Shown here piece by piece: positions 1-8,280 of a stretch of DNA of 64,000 nucleotides (positions are counted from its first letter, which is position 1; the number at the start of each line of letters is the position of its first letter). The translations under genes were made by a program, and so were the position numbers. The DNA lies in contig CM049317.1 in the NCBI GenBank assembly GCA_026874595.1, positions 62,845,118 to 62,909,117 of the forward strand, given 5' to 3'. Source of the stretch: Sipunculus nudus (lineage: Eukaryota > Annelida > Sipuncula > Golfingiida > Sipunculidae). The notes beneath the pieces were generated by a model. That model ran no database searches, had not been told where the DNA came from, and saw only the letters and a program-made list of their open reading frames with translations.

Positions 1-16
1 TGTTGTGATTTTGCCG

Positions 17-60
17 TAAGCAAAGAATAAGCAAAGCATCAGCAAAGTGTAAGCAAAGGG
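17..60 (+). repeat. Four-unit 11-bp direct repeat inside each monomer
   Basis: Units 17-27, 28-38, 39-49 and 50-60 each follow T-N-AGCAAAG-NN (TAAGCAAAGAA, TAAGCAAAGCA, TCAGCAAAGTG, TAAGCAAAGGG). The 11-bp phase is kept in almost every monomer, even in L where unit 2 is TAAGCAGACCA. In E, unit 3 is reduced to an A-run. Short AAA runs recurring once per helical turn could give a slight bend; that is inference. Confidence 0.9.
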
Positions 61-211
61 ATTATGCTTTCATGATTGCTTTTGGCACCATTTTCTGAAG
101 AAATAATGTATTTTTGGACTTTGCGATGGTCTAATAATGTCATAAATGGTAAAACACTGTAAGTAAATTGTGTTAAAATTGGAAAATGGGTCCAAGAAAT
201 CAATAAATGAC

Positions 212-222
212 TTTTTTAAAAA
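212..222. other. T-run/A-run tract of the monomer body
   Basis: TTTTTTAAAAA lies about 160 bp before the monomer border. Run lengths are type-specific: T5 in A, A' and O, T6 in C, D, G, H and K, T7 in B, E and I, T8 in J, T8-9 in P. In M it is broken (GACTGTTTTAAG). Such tracts are stiff and tend to exclude nucleosomes; a role here is inference. Confidence 0.75.
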
Positions 223-292
223 TAGCAGAATTATACATTATCGGTTTTGATCGAACGATATTGCCCTTACTTTTGATATTAATGTTCACTTT

Positions 293-327
293 CCGGGACT
301 GCTGTGTAGCCAGGGGACCCGTCTGTC
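293..327. other. GC-rich conserved core of the monomer
   Basis: From CCGGGACTGC to GTCTGTC this is the most GC-rich stretch of an otherwise AT-rich monomer, and it varies little between types. Changes are limited to first-base variants (ACCGGG, TCCGGG, AACGGG), CTATGTAG in D and F, GTAGCTAG in L and R, CTGCAGTG in M, and loss of one C in E and P. CGGG near its start and CCCG near its end could pair in a short stem. A protein-binding role is possible but not shown. Confidence 0.75.
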
Positions 328-328
328 A

Positions 329-336
329 CCATATGG
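329..336. other. CATATG-centred palindrome near the monomer end
   Basis: CCATATGG is an 8-bp palindrome here. In D, F and K tails it extends to the 10-bp palindrome CCCATATGGG (for example 2210-2219). It is degraded to CATTTGG in B, I and some A tails and to CATATTG in most A' copies. The longer and shorter versions separate two tail classes that mark monomer types. Confidence 0.7.
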
Positions 337-361
337 TTCTTATCAGTGTGTATTTATAGGA

Positions 362-374
362 AAATGCTGCATTT
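362..374. other. AAATGC-T-GCATTT dyad at the monomer border
   Basis: Perfect 6-bp inverted repeat with a one-base centre, just before each TGTTGTGA start. It is kept in nearly all borders of the array. The exceptions seen are the two R borders (AAATGCTTCATTT, near 47820 and 48950) and AATATGCTGCATTT near 40282. It may be a binding site for a dimeric protein; this is inference. Confidence 0.75.
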
Positions 375-375
375 C

Positions 376-751
376 TGTTGTGATTTTGCCGTAAGCAAAG
401 AATAAGCAAAGCATCAGCAAAGTGTAAGCAAAGGGATTATGCTTTCATGATTGCTTTTTGGCACCATTTTCTGAAGAAATAATGTATTTTTGGACTTTGC
501 GATGGTCTAATAATGTCATAAATGGTAAAACACTGTAAGTAAATTGTGTTAAAATTGGAAAATGGGTCCAAGAAATCAATAAATGACTTTTTTAAAAATA
601 GCAGAATTATACATTATCGGTTTTGATCGAACGATATTGCCCTTACTTTTGATATTAATGTTCACTTTCCGGGACTGCTGTGTAGCCAGGGGACCCGTCT
701 GTCACCATATGGTTCTTATCAGTGTGTATTTATAGGAAAATGCTGCATTTC
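376..751 (+). repeat. Monomer type G (reference copy)
   Basis: Diagnostics: CTTTGCGATGGTC instead of the usual GCGGGGGTC, GTCATAAATGG, ACACTGTAAGT, TTATCGG, TTGATCGAACG with two CpG sites, TCACTTTCCGGG, and a TTATAGG tail. Ten copies: 1, 376, 9409, 9785, 32766, 33142, 35777, 36153, 51215, 51591, always as adjacent pairs. The copy at 1 has one T fewer before GGCACC. Confidence 0.93.
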
Positions 752-1130
752 TGTTGTGATTTTGCCGTAAGCAAAGAATTAGCAAAGCATCAGCAAGGTG
801 TAAGCAAAGGGATTATGCCTTCATAATTGCTCTTTGGCACCATTTTCTGAATAAATAATGTATTTTTGGGCATGGGGGGGGGGGGTCTAATTATGTCAGA
901 AATGGTGAAACACTGTAGGTAAATTGTGTTAAAATTGGAAAATGGGTCCAATAAATCAATAAATGACTTTTTAAAAATTGCAGAATTATATATTACCGGT
1001 TTTGATTGAACAATATTGCCCTTATTTTTGATATTAATGGTCACTAACCGGGACTGCTGTGTAGCCAGGGGACCCGTCTGTCACCATTTGGTTCATATCA
1101 GTGTGTATTTTTAGGAAAATGCTGCATTTC
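752..1130 (+). repeat. Monomer type A (poly-G carrying)
   Basis: Diagnostics: GCAAGGTG in the third 11-bp unit, CTCTTTGGCACC, CTGAATAAATAATG, GGGCAT followed by a poly-G tract, TCTAATTATG, a short T5A5 tract, TATATTACCGG, TTGAACAATATTG and CTTATTTTTG. Twelve copies: 752, 3383, 10161, 12794, 22211, 33518, 36529, 39916, 43681, 51967, 54594, 60619. The copy at 752 alone ends in CACCATTTGGTTCATATC. Confidence 0.93.
868..885 (+). repeat. Poly-G tract of A-family monomers (first of 30)
   Basis: GGG-CAT followed by G12. The 30 A, A' and O monomers carry such a tract; all other types have at most seven G here. Start positions and lengths: 874/12, 3505/10, 5386/9, 8027/9, 10283/14, 12916/10, 14797/10, 17439/8, 18943/9, 21584/8, 22333/11, 24215/10, 26857/9, 28737/11, 31380/13, 33640/12, 35523/9, 36651/10, 38159/8, 40038/12, 41921/10, 43803/9, 45683/12, 49835/9, 52089/9, 54716/10, 56597/9, 58862/8, 60741/11, 62623/12. 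With 11 or more G, the GGG before CAT completes a four-run G-quadruplex motif. Exact lengths may include sequencing error. Confidence 0.9.
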
Positions 1131-1508
1131 TGTTGTGAATTTGCCGTAAGCAAAGAATAAGCAAAGCATCAGCAAAGTGTAAGTAAAGGGATTATGCCTT
1201 CATAATTGCTTTTTTTCACCATTTTCTGAAGAAATAATGTATTTTTGGACTTTGCGGGGGTCTAATAATGTCAGAAATGGTAAAACATTGTAGGTAAATT
1301 GTGTTAAAATTGGAGAATGGGTCAAAGAAATCAATAGATGACTTTTTTTAAAAATAGCAGAATTATACATTTCCGGTTTTGATTGAACGATATTGCCCTT
1401 ACTTTTTAATATTAATGTTCACTATCCGGGACTGCTGTGTAGCCAGGGGACCCGTCTGTCACCATTTGGTTCTTATCAGTGTGTATTTTTAGGAAAATGC
1501 TGCATTTC
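1131..1508 (+). repeat. Monomer type B
   Basis: Diagnostics: GTGAATTTGCC, GTGTAAGTAAAGG, GGAGAATGGGTCAAAG, AATAGATGAC, a T7A5 tract, TTTCCGG, CTTTTTAATATT and CACTATCCGG. Eleven copies: 1131, 3760, 10542, 13171, 22589, 33897, 40295, 44057, 52343, 54971, 60997, plus the 5' part of the hybrid at 36906. It always follows A. Closely similar to type I. Confidence 0.92.
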
Positions 1509-1884
1509 TGTTGTGATTTTGCCGTAAGCAAAGAATTAGCAAAGCATCAGCAAAGTGTAAGCAAAGGGATTATGCTTTCATAGTTGATTTTTTTCACCAT
1601 TTTCTGAAGAAATAATGTATTTTTGGACTTTGCGGGGGTCTAATAATGTCAGAAATGGTAAAACACTGTAAGTAAATTGTGTTAAAATTGGAAAATGGGT
1701 CCAAGAAATCAATAAATGACTTTTTTAAAAATAGCAGAATTATACATTATCGGTTTTGATCGAACGATATTGCCCTTACTTTTGATATTAATGTTCACTT
1801 TCCGGGACTGCTGTGTAGCCAGGGGACCCGTCTGTCACCATATGGTTCTTATCACTGTGTATTTATAGGAAAATGCTGCATTTC
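1509..1884 (+). repeat. Monomer type C
   Basis: Diagnostics: GAATTAGC, CTTTCATAGTTGATTTTTTTC, ACACTGTAAGT, GATCGAACG, CACTTTCCGG and a tail with ATCACTGTGTATTTATAGG. Eleven copies: 1509, 4138, 10920, 13549, 22967, 34275, 40673, 44435, 52721, 55349, 61375. The copy at 44435 lacks the CACTGTG tail and has GAACAATATT. Confidence 0.92.
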
Positions 1885-2257
1885 TGTTGTGATTTTGCCG
1901 TAAGCAAAGAATTAGCAAAGCATCAGCAAGGTGTAAGCAAAGGGATTATGCCTTCATAATTGCTCTTTGGCACCATTTTCTGAAGAAATAATGTATTTTT
2001 GGACTTTGCGGGGGTCTTATAATGTCAGAAATGGTAAAACATTGTAGGTAAATTGTGTTAAAATTGGAAAATGGGTCAAAGAAATCAATAAATGACTTTT
2101 TTAAAAATAGAAGAATTATACATTTGCGGTTTTGATTGAACGATATTGCCCTTACTTTTGATATTAATGACTAACCGGGACTGCTATGTAGCCAGGGGAC
2201 CCGTCTGTCCCCATATGGGTCATATCAGTGTGTATTTTTAGGAAAATGCTGCATTTC
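1885..2257 (+). repeat. Monomer type D (373 bp)
   Basis: Diagnostics: GCAAGGTG, CTCTTTGGCACC, GTCTTATAATG, AATAGAAGAATT, TTTGCGG, TTAATGACTAACCGG (TTC lost), CTGCTATGTAGCC and a CCCCATATGGGTC tail. Eleven copies: 1885, 4514, 11296, 13925, 23343, 34651, 41049, 44811, 53097, 55725, 61751, plus the 3' half of the hybrid at 18071. Followed by E or H. Confidence 0.92.
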
Positions 2258-2634
2258 TGTTGTGATTTTGCCGTAAGCAAAGAATAAGCAAAGCATAAAA
2301 AAAAGTGTAGGCAAAGGGATTATGCCTGCATAATTACTTTTTGGCACCATTTTCTGAAGAAATAATGTATTTTTGGACTTTGCGGGGTCTAATAATGTCA
2401 GAAATGGTAAAACATTGTAGGTAAATTGTGTTAAAATTGGAGAATGGGTCAAAGAAATCAATAAATGACTTTTTTTAAAAATAGCAGAATTATACATTTC
2501 CGGTTTTGATTGAACAATATTGCCCTTACTTTTTAATATTAATGTTCACTAACCGGGACTGCTGTGTAGCCAGGGGACCGTCTGTCTCCATATGGTTCAT
2601 ATCAGGGTGTATTTGTAGGAAAATGCTGCATTTC
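2258..2634 (+). repeat. Monomer type E
   Basis: Diagnostics: the third 11-bp unit replaced by an A-run (GCATAAAAAAAAGTGTAGGC), GCCTGCATAATTAC, a shortened GCGGGGTC, GGAGAATGGG, GAACAATATTG, CTTTTTAATATT, GGGGACCGTC with one C lost in the core, and a TTTGTAGG tail. Eleven copies: 2258, 8660, 11669, 27489, 32017, 38791, 42555, 50466, 53470, 59494, 63259, plus the 5' half of the hybrid at 18071. Confidence 0.92.
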
Positions 2635-3006
2635 TGTTGTGATTTTGCCGTTAGCAAAGAATAAGCAAAGCATCAGCAAACTGTAAGCAAAGGGATTATG
2701 CCTTCATAATTGCTTTTTTCACCATTTTCTGAAGAAATAATGTATTTTTGGACTTTGCGGGGGTCTTATGTCAGAAATGGTAAAACATTGTAGGTAAATT
2801 GTGTTAAAATTGGAAAATGGGTCCAAGAAATCAATAAATGAATTTTTTAAAAATAGCAGAATTATACATTATCGGTTTTGATTGAACGATATTGCCCTTA
2901 CTTTTGACATTAATGTTCACTAAACGGGACTGCTATGTAGCCAGGGGACCCGTCTGTCCCCATATGGGTCATATCAGTGTGTATTTTTAGGAAAATGCTG
3001 CATTTC
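2635..3006 (+). repeat. Monomer type F (372 bp)
   Basis: Diagnostics: GCCGTTAGC, GCAAACTG, GTCTTATGTCAG (three bases fewer than in P or D), AATGAATTTTTTAAAAA, GACATTAATG, CACTAAACGGG, CTATGTAGCC and a CCCCATATGGGTC tail. Eleven copies: 2635, 9037, 12046, 27866, 32394, 39168, 42933, 50843, 53846, 59871, 63636 (cut by the window end). It always follows E. Confidence 0.92.
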
Positions 3007-3382
3007 TGTTGTGATTTTGCCGTAAGCAAAGAATAAGCAAAGCATCAGCAAAGTGTAAGCAAAGGGATTATGCTTTCATGATTGCTTTTTGGCACCATTT
3101 TCTGAAGAAATAATGTATTTTTGGACTTTGCGATGGTCTAATAATGTCATAAATGGTAAAACACTGTAAGTAAATTGTGTTAAAATTGGAAAATGGGTCC
3201 AAGAAATCAATAAATGACTTTTTTAAAAATAGCAGAATTATACATTATCGGTTTTGATCGAACGATATTGCCCTTACTTTTGATATTAATGTTCACTTTC
3301 CGGGACTGCTGTGTAGCCAGGGGACCCGTCTGTCACCATATGCTTCTTATCAGTGTGTATTTATAGGAAAATGCTGCATTTC
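3007..3382 (+). repeat. Monomer type G' (reference copy)
   Basis: Same as G except for CATATGCTTCTTATC in the tail (G has CATATGGTTC). Six copies: 3007, 12418, 39540, 43305, 54218, 60243. Each follows F and precedes A, so the single base distinguishes the position within the HOR. The hybrid at 21837 also ends in the G' tail. Confidence 0.92.
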
Positions 3383-4886
3383 TGTTGTGATTTTGCCGTA
3401 AGCAAAGAATTAGCAAAGCATCAGCAAGGTGTAAGCAAAGGGATTATGCCTTCATAATTGCTCTTTGGCACCATTTTCTGAATAAATAATGTATTTTTGG
3501 GCATGGGGGGGGGGTCTAATTATGTCAGAAATGGTGAAACACTGTAGGTAAATTGTGTTAAAATTGGAAAATGGGTCCAATAAATCAATAAATGACTTTT
3601 TAAAAATTGCAGAATTATATATTACCGGTTTTGATTGAACAATATTGCCCTTATTTTTGATATTAATGGTCACTAACCGGGACTGCTGTGTAGCCAGGGG
3701 ACCCGTCTGTCTCCATATGGTTCATATCAGTGTGTATTTTTAGGAAAATGCTGCATTTCTGTTGTGAATTTGCCGTAAGCAAAGAATAAGCAAAGCATCA
3801 GCAAAGTGTAAGTAAAGGGATTATGCCTTCATAATTGCTTTTTTTCACCATTTTCTGAAGAAATAATGTATTTTTGGACTTTGCGGGGGTCTAATAATGT
3901 CAGAAATGGTAAAACATTGTAGGTAAATTGTGTTAAAATTGGAGAATGGGTCAAAGAAATCAATAGATGACTTTTTTTAAAAATAGCAGAATTATACATT
4001 TCCGGTTTTGATTGAACGATATTGCCCTTACTTTTTAATATTAATGTTCACTATCCGGGACTGCTGTGTAGCCAGGGGACCCGTCTGTCACCATTTGGTT
4101 CTTATCAGTGTGTATTTTTAGGAAAATGCTGCATTTCTGTTGTGATTTTGCCGTAAGCAAAGAATTAGCAAAGCATCAGCAAAGTGTAAGCAAAGGGATT
4201 ATGCTTTCATAGTTGATTTTTTTCACCATTTTCTGAAGAAATAATGTATTTTTGGACTTTGCGGGGGTCTAATAATGTCAGAAATGGTAAAACACTGTAA
4301 GTAAATTGTGTTAAAATTGGAAAATGGGTCCAAGAAATCAATAAATGACTTTTTTAAAAATAGCAGAATTATACATTATCGGTTTTGATCGAACGATATT
4401 GCCCTTACTTTTGATATTAATGTTCACTTTCCGGGACTGCTGTGTAGCCAGGGGACCCGTCTGTCACCATATGGTTCTTATCACTGTGTATTTATAGGAA
4501 AATGCTGCATTTCTGTTGTGATTTTGCCGTAAGCAAAGAATTAGCAAAGCATCAGCAAGGTGTAAGCAAAGGGATTATGCCTTCATAATTGCTCTTTGGC
4601 ACCATTTTCTGAAGAAATAATGTATTTTTGGACTTTGCGGGGGTCTTATAATGTCAGAAATGGTAAAACATTGTAGGTAAATTGTGTTAAAATTGGAAAA
4701 TGGGTCAAAGAAATCAATAAATGACTTTTTTAAAAATAGAAGAATTATACATTTGCGGTTTTGATTGAACGATATTGCCCTTACTTTTGATATTAATGAC
4801 TAACCGGGACTGCTATGTAGCCAGGGGACCCGTCTGTCCCCATATGGGTCATATCAGTGTGTATTTTTAGGAAAATGCTGCATTTC

Positions 4887-5262
4887 TGTTGTGATTTTGC
4901 CGTAAGCAAAGAATAAGCAAAGCATCAGCAAAGTGTAAGCAAAGGGATTATGCTTTCATGATTGCTTTTTGGCACCATTTTCTGAAGAAATAATGTATTT
5001 TTGGACTTTGGGGGGGTCTAATAATGTCAGAAATGGTAAAACACTGTAGGTAAATTGTGTTAAAATTGGAAAATGAGTCCAAGAAATCAATAAATGACTT
5101 TTTTAAAAATAGCAGAATTATACATTATCGGTTTTGATTGAACGATATTGCCCTTACTTTTGATATTAATGTTCACTATCCGGGACTGCTGTGTAGCCAG
5201 GGGACCCGTCTGTCACCATATGGTTCTTATCAGTGTGTATTTATAGGAAAATGCTGCATTTC
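4887..5262 (+). repeat. Monomer type H
   Basis: Like G in its 5' half (CTTTCATGATTGCTTTTTGGC) but with GACTTTGGGGGGGTC, GGAAAATGAGTCC, TTATCGG and CACTATCCGG. Ten copies: 4887, 14298, 18444, 23716, 28238, 35024, 41422, 45184, 56098, 62124, plus the 3' part of the hybrid at 49335. It always precedes A'. Confidence 0.92.
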
Positions 5263-5639
5263 TGTTGTGATTTTGCCGTAAGCAAAGAATTAGCAAAGCA
5301 TCAGCAAGGTGTAAGCAAAGGGATTATGCCTTCATAATTGCTCTTTGGCACCATTTTCTGAATAAATAATGTATTTTTGGGCATTGGGGGGGGGTCTAAT
5401 TATGTCAGAAATGGTGAAACACTGTAGGTAAATTGTGTTAAAATTGGAAAATGGGTCCAATAAATCAATAAATGACTTTTTAAAAATTGCAGAATTATAC
5501 ATTACCGGTTTTGATTGAACAATATTGCCCTTATTTTTGATATTAATGGTCACTAACCGGGACTGCTGTGTAGCCAGGGGACCCGTCTGTCTCCATATTG
5601 TTCATATCAGTGTGTATTTTTAGGAAAATGCTGCATTTC
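5263..5639 (+). repeat. Monomer type A' (poly-G carrying)
   Basis: Like A, but the tract is preceded by GGGCATT, the body reads TACATTACCGG, and the tail is usually CTCCATATTGTTC. Eleven copies: 5263, 14674, 18820, 24092, 28614, 35400, 41798, 45560, 49712, 56474, 62500. Copies at 41798, 45560, 49712 and 62500 have CATATGG in the tail. The copy at 35400 has the tail of F. Confidence 0.92.
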
Positions 5640-6016
5640 TGTTGTGAATTTGCCGTAAGCAAAGAATAAGCAAAGGATCAGCAAAGTGTAAGTAAAGGGA
5701 TTATGCCTTCATAATTGCTTTTTTTCACCATTTTCTGAAGAAATAATGTATTTTTGGACTTTGCGGGGGTCTAATAATGTCAGAAATGGTAAAACATTGT
5801 AGGTAAATTGTGTTAAAATTGGAGAATGGGTCAAAGAAATCAATAAATGACTTTTTTTAAAAATAGCAGAATAATACATTTCCGGTTTTGATTGAACGAT
5901 ATTGCCCTTACTTTTGATATTAATGTTCACTATCCGGGACTGCTGTGTAGCCAGGGGACCCGTCTGTCACCATTTGGTTCTTATCAGTGTGTATTTTTAG
6001 GAAAATGCTGCATTTC
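5640..6016 (+). repeat. Monomer type I
   Basis: Like B (GTGAATTTGCC, GTAAGTAAAGG, GGAGAATGGG) but with AAAGGATCAGC, AATAAATGAC, AGAATAATACATT and CTTTTGATATT. Eight copies: 5640, 15052, 19197, 24470, 28993, 45940, 50089, 56851. Those at 15052, 19197 and 24470 share TGCTTTGTAGCC in the core. Confidence 0.92.
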
Positions 6017-6393
6017 TGTTGTGATTTTGCCGTAAGGAAAGAATTAGCAAAGCATCAGGAAAGTGTAAGCAAAGGGATTATGCTTTCATAGTTGATTTTT
6101 TTCACCATTTTCTGAAGAAATAATGTATTTTTGGACTTTGCGGGGGTCTAATAATGTCAGAAATGGTAAAACACTGTAGGTAAATTGTGTTAAAATTGGA
6201 AAATGGGTCCAAGAATTCAATAAATGACTTTTTTTTAAAATTGCAGAACTATACATTATCGGTTTTGATTGAACGATATTGCCCTTACTTTTGATATTAA
6301 TGTTCACTTTCCGGGACTGCTGTGTAGCCAGGGGACCCGTCTGTCACCATATGGTTCTTATCAGTGTGTATTTTTAGGAAAATGCTGCATTTC
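6017..6393 (+). repeat. Monomer type J
   Basis: Like C (CTTTCATAGTTGATTTTTTTC) but with GTAAGGAAAG and CATCAGGAAAG, the same C-to-G change in units 1 and 3 of the 11-bp repeat. It also has AAGAATTCAATAAATG, a T8A4 tract and AGAACTATAC. Seven copies: 6017, 15429, 19574, 24847, 29370, 46316, 57228. Confidence 0.92.
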
Positions 6394-6772
6394 TGTTGTG
6401 ATTTTGCCGTAAGCAAAGAATTAGCAAAGCATCAGCAAAGTGTAAGCAAAGGGATTATGCTTCATAGTTGCTTTTTTTCACCATTTTCTGAAGAAATCAT
6501 GTATTTTCGGACTTTGCGGGGGTCTAATAATGTCAGAAATGGTAAAACATTGTAGGTAAATTATGTTAAAATTGGAAAATGGGCCAAAGAAATCAATAAA
6601 TGACTTTTTTAAAAATTGCAGAATTATACATTACCGGTTTTGATTGAACAATATTGCCCTTACTTTTGATATTAATGTTCACTAACCGGGACTGCTGTGT
6701 AGCCAGGGGACCCGTCTGTCCCCATATGGGTCATATCAGTGTGTTTTTTTTTTTTGGAAAATGCTGCATTTC
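6394..6772 (+). repeat. Monomer type K (with T12 tail)
   Basis: Diagnostics: ATGCTTCATAGTTGC (one T lost), GAAATCATGTATTTTCGGAC, ATGGGCCAAAG, TTACCGG, GAACAATATT, and a tail where GTGTG is followed by 12-13 T. Seven copies: 6394, 15806, 19951, 25224, 29747, 46693, 57605. The copy at 6394 has AAATTATGTT, where the others have AAATTGTGTT. Confidence 0.92.
6744..6755 (+). repeat. Poly-T tract at the K/L border (first of seven)
   Basis: In K the usual TATTTTTAGG tail is replaced by a run of 12 T (13 at the border of 46693/47073) before GGAAAATG. It is found at each K-to-L border and nowhere else, so it works as a positional marker of the HOR. Confidence 0.88.
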
Positions 6773-7149
6773 TGTTATGATTTTGCGGTAAGCAAAGAAT
6801 AAGCAGACCATAAGCAAAGTGTAAGCAAAGGGATTATGTCTTAATAATTGCTTTTTGGCACCATTTTCTGAAAAAAATATTGTATTTTTGGGCTTTGCGG
6901 GGGTCTAATAATGTCAGATATGGTGAAACACTGAAAGTAAATTGTGTTAAAATTGGAAAATGTGTCCAATAAATCAATAATGACTTTTTTAAAAATTGCA
7001 GAATTATACATTCGCGGTTTTGATTGAACGATATTGCCCTTACTTTTGATATTAATGTTCACTAACCGGGACTGCTGTGTAGCTAGGGGACCCGTCTGTC
7101 CCCCCTTTGGGTCATATCAGTGTGTATTTTAAGGAAAATGCTGCATTTC
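6773..7149 (+). repeat. Monomer type L
   Basis: Diagnostics: TGTTATGATTTTGCGG, AAGCAGACCATAAGC, ATGTCTTAATAATTG, CTGAAAAAAATATTG, GTCAGATATGG, CACTGAAAGT, CAATAATGAC, ATTCGCGG, GTAGCTAGGGG and CCCCCCTTTGGG. Six copies: 6773, 16185, 20330, 25603, 30126, 47073, plus parts of hybrids at 36906 and 57984. The copy at 47073 has GTCAGAAATGG and CACTGACCGG. Confidence 0.92.
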
Positions 7150-7524
7150 TGTTGTGATTTTGCCGTAAGCAAAGAATAAGCAAAGAATCAGCAAAGTGTA
7201 AGCAAAGGGATTATGCCTTCATAATAGCTTTTTTTCCCCATTTTCTGAAGAAAACAATGTACTTTTGGACTTTGCGGGGGTCTAATAATGTCAGAAATGA
7301 TCAAACACTGTAGGTAAATTCTGTTAAAATTAGAAAATGGGTCCCAGGAATCAATAAATGACTGTTTTAAGTAGCAGAATTTTACATTTGTGGTTTTGAT
7401 TGAACGATATTGCCCTTACTTTCGATATTAATATTCACTAACCGGGACTGCAGTGTAGCCAGGCGACCCGTCTGTCTCCATATGGGTCATATCAGTGTGT
7501 ATTTTTAGGAAAATGCTGCATTTC
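7150..7524 (+). repeat. Monomer type M
   Basis: Diagnostics: AAAGAATCAGC, TAATAGC, GAAGAAAACAATGTAC, AATGATCAAACAC, AAATTCTGTT, GGGTCCCAGG, GACTGTTTTAAGTAGC, TTTGTGG, TTTCGATATTAATATTC, CTGCAGTG and CCAGGCGACCC. Six copies: 7150, 16562, 20707, 25980, 30503, 37282, plus M' at 48206. It is the most diverged canonical type. Confidence 0.92.
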
Positions 7525-7902
7525 TGTTGTGATTTTGCCGTAAGCAAAGAATAAGCAAAGAATCAGCAAAGTGTAAGCAAAGGGATTATGCCTTCATAAT
7601 TGTTTTTTTTTTCTCCATTTTCTGAAGAAATAATGTATTTTTGGACTTTGCGGGGGTCTAATAATTTCAGAACTGGTAAAAAATTGTAGGTAAATTGTTT
7701 CAAAATTGGAAAATGAGTCCAAGAAATCAATAAATGACTTTTTTAAAAATATAAGAATTATACATTTGCGGTTTTGATTGAACGATATTGCCCTTACTTT
7801 TGATATTAATGTTCACTAACCGGGACTGCTGTGTAGCCAGGGGACCCGTCTGTCACCATATGGTTCATATCAGTGTGCATTTTTAGGAAAATGCTGCATT
7901 TC
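7525..7902 (+). repeat. Monomer type N
   Basis: Diagnostics: TAATTG followed by a T9-10 run and CTCC, AATTTCAGAACTGG, GTAAAAAATTG, AATTGTTTCAAAATTGG, AAATGAGTCC, AAATATAAGAATT, and GTGTGCATTTTTAGG at its end. Seven copies: 7525, 16937, 21082, 26355, 30878, 37657, 58360. Q and S are relatives without several of these changes. Confidence 0.92.
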
Positions 7903-8280
7903 TGTTGTGATTTTTGCCGTAAGCAAAGAATAAGCAAAGTATCAGCAAAGTGTAAGCAAAGGTATTATGCCTTCATAATTGCTTTTTGGCACCATTTTCT
8001 GAATAAATAATGTATTTTTGGGCATTGGGGGGGGGTCTAATTATGTCAGAAATGGTGAAACACTGTAGGTAAATTGTGTTAAAATTGGAAAATGGGTCCA
8101 ATAAATTAATAAATGACTTTTTAAAAATTGCAGAATTATACATTACCGGTTTTGATTGAACAATATTGCCCTTATTTTTGATATTAATGGTCACTAACCG
8201 GGACTGCTGTGTAGCCAGGGGACCCGTCTGTCTCCATATGGTTCATATCAGTGTGTATTTTTAGGAAAATGCTGCATTTC
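7903..8280 (+). repeat. Monomer type O (poly-G carrying)
   Basis: Like A', with GTGATTTTTGCC (one extra T), AAAGTATCAGC, AAAGGTATTATG, TTTTTGGCACC, and AAATTAATAAATG in the body. Seven copies: 7903, 17315, 21460, 26733, 31256, 38035, 58738. Its poly-G tract is short (8-9) except for 13 at 31380. The copy at 58738 has TTTTTAGGCATTG. Confidence 0.92.

Noticed and set aside
160-215. AATAAA motifs (polyadenylation signal) in every monomer
   Set aside because: AATAAA occurs in CAATAAATGAC of most monomers, as expected in AT-rich DNA. There is no transcript unit or downstream element to support it.
280-298. CENP-B box-like sequence (TTC ... CGGGA) in the core
   Set aside because: The CENP-B box has TTCG and CGGG with fixed spacing. 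Here TTCAC replaces TTCG and the distance to CGGGA is two bases shorter. The essential bases do not fit, so I do not call it a CENP-B box.
293-327. Hairpin terminator from CGGG/CCCG in the core
   Set aside because: Only four pairs with a loop of about 20 bases and no following T-run. Too weak to call a terminator.
6364-6555. Forward 63-codon reading frame in K monomers (seven copies)
   Set aside because: It begins at GTG in the tail of J and exists only because K lost one T in ATGCTTCATAG. The protein is low-complexity satellite translation, and identical copies simply follow HOR duplication.
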